A stretch of DNA of 64,000 bases from an uncultured Clostridia bacterium. GTDB lineage: Bacteria; Bacillota; Clostridia; Christensenellales; CAG-917. Position numbers and translations under genes: made by a program. The notes beneath the pieces are model-generated. The model was not told the DNA's origin. It saw only the letters and a list, made by a program, of their open reading frames with translations, and did no database searches. Where the stretch lies: the NCBI GenBank assembly GCA_944349635.1, contig CALVNH010000001.1:62001-126000 (forward strand), read 5' to 3'. This document shows positions 58,288 to 64,000 of this stretch, piece by piece; within the stretch, counting starts at the first letter, position 1, and each line of letters begins with the position of its first letter.

Positions 58288-59268
58288 TCAGATTTCCGTG
58301 TCGCGGGGTCTGTTTTTCTCCATAAGACGCAGTGAAAGCTCGTCGAGGGCGTCGCGTCCCATGCTTCTCAGGCGGAAGTTGCGGCTTGCCGCTTCTATGA
58401 CGACGGCAAGGTTTCTGCCCGCCGACACGGGCACGACGATTCTCTGGAACTTGACGCCCAGAATGTCGTAGGTGAGATTTTCGTCGCCGAGTCTGTCGTA
58501 ACTCTTGCTGTCGTCCCACTTTTCCATTTCTATTACGAGGTGTATGCGTTTCTGGTTGAGAACGCCGCCCACGCCGTACATAGCCTCGACGTCGATGAGC
58601 CCCACCCCCCTGACTTCCAGAAGATTCGCCGTAGTCTTGGACGGATAGCCGTAAATTTTGTTCTTGATGCGTTTGACTTCAACGAGGTCGTCCGCGACAA
58701 GCATGTGTCCGCGGTGCACCAGTTCCAACGCCGTTTCGGATTTGCCTATTCCGCTCTCGCCGATTAAAAGCACGCCTATCCCGCTGATATCCAGCAATTC
58801 GCCGTGAATGGTGTCGCTTTCTGCAAGCGCCGTCGTGAGATAGTGCACGGCGTCGCTCTCAACCGCGGAGGTGGACTGACTGCTGGCAAACAGCGCCACG
58901 TCATATTTGCGCGCCATTTCCGTCATACACGCGGGGATTACATGATTCTGCGAAACGATTACACAGGGCACGCGTTTGGAAAAAAGCCTGTCCAGTTGTC
59001 TTTCTCGGGTTCTCTCGTCAAGAGAGTTGAGATATGCCATTTCCGCATTGCCGAGTGCCTGAATGCGGTGTGCGGGGAAAAAGTCGTCGAATCCCGCGAA
59101 CAGCATTCCGGGGCGGTTGGTCGCGGTGGACTGAAAACACAAGTCCTTTTTCGGAGCGTAAAGCACGACAAGGTTGAGGTCCGCCGCGAATTTCTCCGCC
59201 GTCACCTCGAATCTTTTTCTGTCCGTCCTGTTCTGCGCCGACGCGCCGTTTGCTTCGCCGTTTGTCAT
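58288..59268 (-). CDS. hprK: HPr kinase/phosphorylase
   Basis: 326 residues. Phosphorylates HPr on Ser46 to signal glycolytic state to CcpA. The P-loop is GESGIGKSETALEL, followed by GHMLVADDLVEV and the HPrK signature LEVRGVGLIDVEAMYG. The start at 59268 has CGGAGGACTT. First gene of the hprK-murB-PHP-whiA series. Its presence indicates carbon catabolite control of the Firmicutes type. Confidence 0.95.
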   Translation of the reverse strand: MTNGEANGASAQNRTDRKRFEVTAEKFAADLNLVVLYAPKKDLCFQSTATNRPGMLFAGFDDFFPAHRIQALGNAEMAYLNSLDERTRERQLDRLFSKRVPCVIVSQNHVIPACMTEMARKYDVALFASSQSTSAVESDAVHYLTTALAESDTIHGELLDISGIGVLLIGESGIGKSETALELVHRGHMLVADDLVEVKRIKNKIYGYPSKTTANLLEVRGVGLIDVEAMYGVGGVLNQKRIHLVIEMEKWDDSKSYDRLGDENLTYDILGVKFQRIVVPVSAGRNLAVVIEAASRNFRLRSMGRDALDELSLRLMEKNRPRDTEI

Positions 59269-59397
59269 AAGTCCTCCGAACGGTCGCCGCAAGTCGGGCG
59301 CGGCTCCGTTTTGTTCAGCGATATAACATTATACCCGTTTTACGCGCGCGCGGCAAGCGCGGCAAACGTGAAGAGCAAAATATGAATTTCGCTCCCG

Positions 59398-61218
59398 TCA
59401 TTCTTCGGAATTCGGATTCTCTTCTACGTTCAATGCGCGGAGAATTTTCTCCGCGAGTTTTTCGGAGAATCCGTCCAGCGCGGCAATATCCGCAACATCG
59501 GCGCGCGCCACGTCACCCGCCGAACCGAACTTCTTGATGAGTGCTTCCGCCCGAGCTTTGCCCACGCCCTCTATCTCGCGCAACCGGCTCTCCGACATGT
59601 GCTTGGAGCGCAAGGTACGGTGATAAGTTATGGCAAAGCGGTGTGCTTCGTCTCGCACGCGTTGAAGCATCTGCAAAGCCACGCAGTCTTTGGGCAACAG
59701 CACGGACTCCTTCGGTGCCCTGCCCAGAAACACTTCCTCCTCGCGTTTTGCAAGCGAGAGAATCTGCAAGTCTTCCCTGCCGCTTTCTTTCAGGGCTTCC
59801 AGCGCATAGGCAAGCTGTCCCTTTCCGCCGTCGATGAGTATGAGGTCGGGCGGCACGGAAAAGCTCTCGTCGTCGCCGTCCAGCCTTGCCAGCCTGCGCA
59901 TAAGCGTTTCTTTCATGCAGGCAAAATCGTTGTTGCCCTCCACCGTCTTTATTCTGAACTTCCTGTAATGCGACTTCTTCGGTTCCCCTCCCACGAAAAC
60001 CGCCATGCTTGCCACTTTGTCCGTTCCCGATATGTGAGAGATATCGTACGCCTCTATTCTTTCGGGCAGAACGTCCAACCCGAGCAATTCCGCAAGCTGA
60101 CTCACCGCGCCTTTGGTGCGCAACGTGCGGCGGTCTTCCGCCGTGCCGTGCTTCTCCATGGCGTCGAACGCATTGGAATGCGAGAGGTCGAGCAATTGAC
60201 GACGCACGCCCTGTTTGGGCTCCACCACTCGCACGGTTCTGCCCGCCAACGCGCTCACCGCCTTTTCGAGAGAGAGCGAATCCTCCACTCCGTCGGTCAC
60301 GATTTCGTCACAGACGGGAGGCACGGCGCGGTAAAACTGGTAAATATACGACGTGATGTCCTCGTCGGCGGAGGCGAAAACCTTGTTGTCACCGCCCACG
60401 AGTTTTCCTCCGCGCACAATCAACATATTCACGGCGCACAGCACTCCGTTGGTTTCGTATGCGAAGATGTCCAGATTGAAGTCCTTCGGCAACGCGCTGA
60501 CCTGCTTGCGAACGATGTTGTCCAGCACTTTGAGTTTGTTTTTGTATTTCAGGGCGACTTCGAAGTTTTCTTCGTCGGCAAACTTCTTCATCTTTTCCGT
60601 GAGGACGCGCTCCACTTCCTTGTCGTTGCCTCTCAAAAACGCAACGACTTTTCGGATTTCTTCCTTGTATCTCTCCGAAGTCACGTTCCCCGTGCAGGGC
60701 GCAATGCATCTGCCCAGATGATAGTAAAGGCACGGTCTCGACGGAGAGGAAAGGTCGTGGGAACAGTCTCGCAGAGGAAACGCCGTGTGAATCAAATCGA
60801 AGATGTCCTTGATGTTGACGGACTGCATATACGGTCCGAAATAAAGCGCACCGTCGTTTTTGAGTCTGCGCACCAGCCGCACGGCGGGATAGTCCTCTTT
60901 CATGTCTATGCGCAGAAAAGGATACGCCTTGTCGTCTTTGAGAAGAATGTTGTAGCGCGGCGTATGCTTTTTTATCAGATTGTTTTCCGTGACGAGAGCG
61001 TCCACTTCGGACGGACAGATGATATAACGGAAATCGGCGACGTGTTCCAACATCGCCATCACCTTTGCCGTTTTGTTTCCCGAACGGTAAAAGTATTGCT
61101 TCAGACGGGCGCGCAAATTCTTGGCTTTGCCGACGTAAATTATTTCGCCGTCGCCGTCCAGCATCATATAGACCCCGGGATTCTCCGGGACGTCTTTCAG
61201 TTTCGCCTTGAAGTCCAC
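59398..61218 (-). CDS. uvrC: Excinuclease ABC subunit C
   Basis: 606 residues. The N-terminal GIY-YIG nuclease has PGVYMMLDGDGEIIYVGKAK; the UVR motif (about 200-235) is in KMKKFADEENFEVALKYKNK; the RNase-H-like C-terminal nuclease has IDGGKGQLAYALEAL; the tail is a double HhH (LREIEGVGKARAEALIKKFG). It makes both incisions in nucleotide excision repair. It starts with GTG at 61218, only 6 bases after a TATAAT, without a ribosome site. Confidence 0.96.
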   Translation of the reverse strand: MDFKAKLKDVPENPGVYMMLDGDGEIIYVGKAKNLRARLKQYFYRSGNKTAKVMAMLEHVADFRYIICPSEVDALVTENNLIKKHTPRYNILLKDDKAYPFLRIDMKEDYPAVRLVRRLKNDGALYFGPYMQSVNIKDIFDLIHTAFPLRDCSHDLSSPSRPCLYYHLGRCIAPCTGNVTSERYKEEIRKVVAFLRGNDKEVERVLTEKMKKFADEENFEVALKYKNKLKVLDNIVRKQVSALPKDFNLDIFAYETNGVLCAVNMLIVRGGKLVGGDNKVFASADEDITSYIYQFYRAVPPVCDEIVTDGVEDSLSLEKAVSALAGRTVRVVEPKQGVRRQLLDLSHSNAFDAMEKHGTAEDRRTLRTKGAVSQLAELLGLDVLPERIEAYDISHISGTDKVASMAVFVGGEPKKSHYRKFRIKTVEGNNDFACMKETLMRRLARLDGDDESFSVPPDLILIDGGKGQLAYALEALKESGREDLQILSLAKREEEVFLGRAPKESVLLPKDCVALQMLQRVRDEAHRFAITYHRTLRSKHMSESRLREIEGVGKARAEALIKKFGSAGDVARADVADIAALDGFSEKLAEKILRALNVEENPNSEE

Positions 61219-61224
61219 GGGTAT

Positions 61225-61253
61225 ATTATACCCTCTTCATGACGAATAGTAAA
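61225..61253 (-). promoter_or_regulatory. Promoter of uvrC, predicted leaderless
   Basis: Minus-strand TTTACT (61253-61248), 17 bases, TATAAT (61230-61225), then six bases and the GTG start. Nothing else is recognised in 61254-61442. Confidence 0.7.
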
Positions 61254-61442
61254 TAAAAACCGCGCGCTGCCCGAAAAGTGCGCGTGCCGCGCGTATCCGC
61301 GTCACGCTTGCGCCGCTCCTCTCTCGGCACGCCTTTGCTCTCGCGGCTCACGACTCACGAAACTCCCGCTTCCCCGACACCGAATTCCGTCCGACGGTTC
61401 CGCACCCCGATTGACTTTGCCGCCCGCGGCGGCGCAGGCAGT

Positions 61443-61637
61443 TCATCTGTTGCAGAAACAGTTGCGGTTGTCGTCATCGTTGTCGCCGTCGACGGACGTG
61501 AGAGTGGGACCCGCCACGGTAAGCGCGAAAAGAATGGCAAGCATAACCGCCGTTTCCGTGCCAGATACGTTGCCGTCGGAGGCAAACACCGCCATCACGA
61601 TGAGCAGAAACAAAAACCAGTTTTCGTTGAACGACAT
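61443..61637 (-). CDS. Small two-helix membrane protein
   Basis: 64 residues. Two hydrophobic segments (NWFLFLLIVMAVFAS and ETAVMLAILFALTVAG) separated by a short DGNVSGT turn, then a soluble tail of Asp, Asn and two Cys (DGDNDDDNRNCFCNR). The ATG at 61637 has GGGAGAAGG. It resembles small hydrophobic spore/coat-type proteins of Firmicutes in style only. Function unknown. A plus-strand open frame over the same region is not supported. Confidence 0.6.
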   Translation of the reverse strand: MSFNENWFLFLLIVMAVFASDGNVSGTETAVMLAILFALTVAGPTLTSVDGDNDDDNRNCFCNR

Positions 61638-61760
61638 ACCCTTCTCCCGACACTTTTTATCAAAGTATGCCGTCCGTTCTCCGTTTGACACAATCGCGGT
61701 GCAAGTATTACGGATTATTCAAAAACGACCAAATTGTCGCCTTTTCTTTCAAAATATCCC

Positions 61761-61789
61761 TTATTGCGCGTTTGAATCCGAATTATAAT
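61761..61789 (+). promoter_or_regulatory. Promoter of the ArsR-type gene, predicted leaderless
   Basis: TTATTG, 17 bases, TATAAT (61784-61789), then six bases and ATG. No ribosome site is present. Confidence 0.6.
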
Positions 61790-61795
61790 GCGGCT

Positions 61796-62128
61796 ATGGA
61801 AACCCTGCTCGACGACGTCACCGTTGAACTCATTCGCGATTACGTTCCCCGAAACGCGACTTTGCACACGCTTTCGGAGTTCTTTTCCGCGTGCGGCGAC
61901 GCGACGAGAACGAAAATCATCTGCGCTCTTTCCATATCGGAAATGTGCGTCGGCGACCTTGCCCGTGTGTTGGGGCTCAATCAGACCACCTGTTCGCACC
62001 AGCTCCGTCTGCTTCGCGCGGCGGACATAGTGCGACAACGCCGCGAGGGCAAAATCATATTCTACTCTCTGAAAAACAGACAAATAGAGGACGTGCTCTT
62101 TGCGGGAGTAAAATTCCTGAATCTGTAA
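61796..62128 (+). CDS. ArsR-family winged-helix regulator
   Basis: 110 residues. The DNA-binding region is SEMCVGDLARVLGLNQTTCS followed by HQLRLLRAADIVRQRREG and IIFYSL. Where metal-sensing ArsR/SmtB proteins have ELCVCD, this one has EMCVGD with a single Cys, so a classical As/Cd thiolate site is incomplete. ATG 61796 is favoured as it lies at the transcription start of a good promoter and gives the usual family length; no target gene is adjacent. Confidence 0.85.
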   Translation: METLLDDVTVELIRDYVPRNATLHTLSEFFSACGDATRTKIICALSISEMCVGDLARVLGLNQTTCSHQLRLLRAADIVRQRREGKIIFYSLKNRQIEDVLFAGVKFLNL

Positions 62129-62321
62129 AAAAACGCAAAACCGCCGCGCCGTCGGACACACTGCAACTCTGCTCCCACCCCGCCAACAAACAACCTTCGT
62201 TATATTTCGTCACGTCCCCCGCTCCTTGCAATCTTTTTGACGCCCGCGCATGGCACGAGACGCATGCTACATTCTCTCCTCAGACGCTTTCTAACCCTCC
62301 CTTGCGAATTTTTCGCAAACG

Positions 62322-62351
62322 AAACGCCGAATCGGTTTCGATTCGGCGTTT
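62322..62351. terminator. Terminator hairpin between the ArsR gene and the convergent operon
   Basis: Thirteen-bp perfect stem (AAACGCCGAATCG/CGATTCGGCGTTT), loop GTTT. No gene is seen in 62129-62321. Confidence 0.8.
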
Positions 62352-62419
62352 TCCGTTATCGTACGTTTATCATGCCATTCTGACTTTTCAACATGGCGTT
62401 TGCGCATAAAACGTGTCTC

Positions 62420-63181
62420 TCATTGTTTGTCGTCGGAGCTGTCCTCCCCGTCGTCGCCGTCGGACGAGTCCTTCGCGTCCGAGGAACAATCTCCGCATTC
62501 TGCGTCGTCGAACGGCGATTTCGCTTCCCCCCGTTCCTTCCCGACATCGGACTTCGGGCTGTGTTCTTCTTCGTCGTCGAACGGATTCATTTCCGCGGCG
62601 TCCTGGGCCGCAATCTCATCTTCCGTAACCCTGTCGGCGTACTTGTCGCGCAGAACTTTCGAAAGCGCCGCGCGTATACCCTTCATCAGATACAGCACAA
62701 AGACGTCCACGACAAGCAGAATCGCCGTGCCCGCCAGCGCAATCGCCCAGTACGGGAATTTGTCCGCAAGGTCGGGAGCCATAAACCCTATGGCTTTCAG
62801 CGCGAAGTACAGCACTGCAAGCGCCGCATTTATAATAACAATTTTGACGGGATAAGTTATGAAGGGCTTCACCCTCTTTTCGTTCATAAAGACGGAAATG
62901 AGCGCCATCGGACCGAAATACACCGCGTATCCCGCCACGGCGGCAACGTCCCCTATCAAAAAAGAAAGTCCTGCCGACACGACGTATGCAAGCAAGGACG
63001 AAACGTAATATTTTTTCAACATGGGAACGGCGACGGCACACCCCGCCGCCACAAACATGGCCACGGTGACGTAACGCAAAACCACTCCCAGCCAGACGAA
63101 CAAAAGCGCCAGCGCGGCGGATATGCCCGCCAGCGCAAGAGCGTAAGCGGCTTTCCCGGAAGAAAGTCTGTTCTTTTTCAT
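62420..63181 (-). CDS. Polytopic membrane protein with acidic C-terminal tail
   Basis: 253 residues. About six TM segments in the first 185 residues (for example AYALALAGISAALALLFVWL; YWAIALAGTAILLVVDVFVL) with a pattern like DUF2232/ECF-S-type membrane proteins. The last 70 residues are hydrophilic and highly acidic, with two copies of PFDD and runs of Asp/Ser. No family assignment is certain. It lies one base after the J-like protein gene, so it is co-expressed with it. Confidence 0.6.
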   Translation of the reverse strand: MKKNRLSSGKAAYALALAGISAALALLFVWLGVVLRYVTVAMFVAAGCAVAVPMLKKYYVSSLLAYVVSAGLSFLIGDVAAVAGYAVYFGPMALISVFMNEKRVKPFITYPVKIVIINAALAVLYFALKAIGFMAPDLADKFPYWAIALAGTAILLVVDVFVLYLMKGIRAALSKVLRDKYADRVTEDEIAAQDAAEMNPFDDEEEHSPKSDVGKERGEAKSPFDDAECGDCSSDAKDSSDGDDGEDSSDDKQ

Positions 63182-63182
63182 A

Positions 63183-63854
63183 TCAGCAGCAGCGTATCAG
63201 GTCGCCGCCAAGGCATTCGCAGCAACAATCCGCGCAGATTGCGCACTGGCACGCCGTGCAACAACCGTCCATCGCGCTGGGCTGCTGTTGTTGCTGATAT
63301 GTGCGCTGCGTGGCATAATAATTGTTGTTCGCGTTTCCGTTCTGCTGTTGACCGTTGGGGTCGGCTCCCGCATTCTGTTGTCCGTTGAACGCGTTTGTGC
63401 CGTCGATTTTCTTCTTCATATTCTCGAGCGCCTTTTTATACTTCTCGTTTTCGGGCTCGAGGTCGACCGCCATTTCCAGCTGTTTTTTGCTGTCGTTCAA
63501 CCAGTTCTTTTCGTAGAAGATTATCGCCTGATAATAATGCCATTCCCCGCCGCGGTAATACATATCGTCAAGCAACGATTGCGCCTTTGCGAAATCCTTT
63601 TCGGAAATCGCGTTTTTGACGTCCTCGAATTTCGCGCTGGAATCTCCCACCTTGGACGTTTCGTGAGAATACTCCATTGCGCTCTGATATGCCGTGTCAA
63701 GCACTTCCAACATACGGGCGGCTTCAGACCCTGCCTCGCCCTCGTCGAAAACGTGCGCGGCGTAATATTCGCGCTTTTTCTTGTACGCGTCGAGAATCTC
63801 GCTTTGAGAGGCGCCCTTCTCTATTCCCAGAATCACAAACGGGTCACTTGGCAT
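63183..63854 (-). CDS. Degenerate J-domain/TPR protein with Cys-rich end
   Basis: 223 residues. Residues 5-60 look like a DnaJ domain (FVILGIEKGASQSEILDAYK) but lack the HPD tripeptide needed to stimulate Hsp70. Residues 75-150 form TPR-like helices (AQSLLDDMYYRGGEWHYYQA; QLEMAVDLEPENEKYKKAL). Then comes a Gln/Asn-rich linker (about 155-190) and a C-terminal cluster with ten or more Cys in 25 residues (CCTACQCAICADCCCECLGG). Its start overlaps the upstream gene by 22 bases. Similar J-TPR-Cys proteins with terminal CCDxxxxCC-like ends occur in Clostridia; function unknown. Confidence 0.65.
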   Translation of the reverse strand: MPSDPFVILGIEKGASQSEILDAYKKKREYYAAHVFDEGEAGSEAARMLEVLDTAYQSAMEYSHETSKVGDSSAKFEDVKNAISEKDFAKAQSLLDDMYYRGGEWHYYQAIIFYEKNWLNDSKKQLEMAVDLEPENEKYKKALENMKKKIDGTNAFNGQQNAGADPNGQQQNGNANNNYYATQRTYQQQQQPSAMDGCCTACQCAICADCCCECLGGDLIRCC

Positions 63855-64000
63855 TGCTTTTCTCCTTTGAGCAGACGTTTGATTTGCATATTCAAGCCGA
63901 GGTACACGGTGTTTGACAACACCCCCTCGCCGACAACGATATTCATCGCGTTGTACGCGCCGACAAGTCTATTATAAGAGGAATTGAGCAGAAAGTCGAG
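63833..64000 (-). CDS. C-terminal end of an unidentified gene, cut by window edge
   Basis: Open frame from the window edge, 55 codons, ending ...KRLLKGEKQCQVTRL at TGA 63835-63833. It contains NSSYNRLVGAYNAMNIVVGE and LSNTVYLGLN. It overlaps the start of the J-like gene, whose ribosome site AAAGGAG is in its codons, so it is the upstream member of the same operon. Family not recognisable from the fragment. Confidence 0.55.
   Translation of the reverse strand, partial: LDFLLNSSYNRLVGAYNAMNIVVGEGVLSNTVYLGLNMQIKRLLKGEKQCQVTRL

Noticed and set aside
61278..61688. Plus-strand open frame opposite the small membrane protein
   Set aside because: No ribosome site, composition of an antisense frame; the minus-strand 64-residue gene has a good ribosome site and clear TM segments.
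1..64000. CRISPR arrays, rRNA, tRNA and tmRNA genes
   Set aside because: No regularly spaced direct repeats and no rRNA or tRNA-like folds with the T-loop motif were recognised in the intergenic regions. A covariance-model scan (Infernal, tRNAscan-SE) would be decisive.

Overview
The window reads as chromosomal DNA of a low-to-moderate GC Gram-positive bacterium, most likely an uncultured gut-type Clostridia (Firmicutes). The basis is a TPP-riboswitch ThiXYZ operon, the cluster hprK-murB-PHP-whiA-dnaE-pfkA, lipoboxes of Gram-positive type, frequent GGAGG ribosome binding sites and textbook sigma-A promoters. Species identity cannot be read from the sequence. Genes are dense on both strands and most convergent gene ends share a bidirectional terminator.

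Layout. 1-4.9 kb: thiamine region with the end of thiN, a divergent DtxR-type repressor, and a riboswitch-controlled operon (methyltransferase, thiamine-binding protein, ABC importer). 5-7.2 kb: TrkH/TrkA potassium uptake. 7.4-16 kb: adenine deaminase, cation/Ca2+ exchanger, TetR regulator, membrane M28 peptidase plus lipoprotein, amidohydrolase plus MGMT-like protein, AraC regulator with a divergent 30-residue peptide. 16-24 kb: redox and signalling genes on the minus strand (LMW-PTP, ferredoxin-fused reductase, FAD oxidoreductase, two-component system, EFR1-type flavodoxin-ferredoxin, SDR), with an 11-bp repeated response-regulator-like site in front. 24-31.7 kb: esterase, prolyl-tRNA editing protein, FtsK-gamma-like winged helix protein, a membrane RyR-domain protein, and a divergent two-gene unit ending in a soluble VirD4/TraG-like ATPase. 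31.9-33.7 kb: cupin, carboxymuconolactone decarboxylase and flavodoxin-reductase operon.

34.19-47.11 kb is an integrated mobile element of about 12.9 kb, bounded by an 11-bp direct repeat (GTCTCGACGTG). It sits in the 3' end of rlmD. Its serine recombinase gene reads through the left repeat, and an open frame after the right repeat continues the same reading frame, so integration appears to swap the C-termini of both the recombinase and RlmD. The element carries a decayed MobL-type relaxase with a repeat-rich oriT-like region, small replication-type proteins, a PDDEXK nuclease, an XRE/GIY-YIG pair, a broken TIR-like gene and a very AT-rich five-gene cassette. In that cassette the phosphohistidine swivel and an ATP-grasp-like half of a PEP-synthase/rifampicin-phosphotransferase-type enzyme look to be encoded as separate proteins next to a membrane protein and a metallo-beta-lactamase. 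This cassette and the recombinase tail swap are the best candidates for something undescribed.

47-64 kb is housekeeping: rlmD, PPi-type and ATP-type phosphofructokinases flanking luxS, dnaE, whiA, PHP phosphatase, murB, hprK, uvrC, a small membrane protein, an ArsR regulator, and a terminal operon with a membrane protein and a degenerate J-domain/Cys-rich protein. Several genes (uvrC, arsR-type, the exchanger) have -10 elements placed so that the transcript would begin at the start codon.
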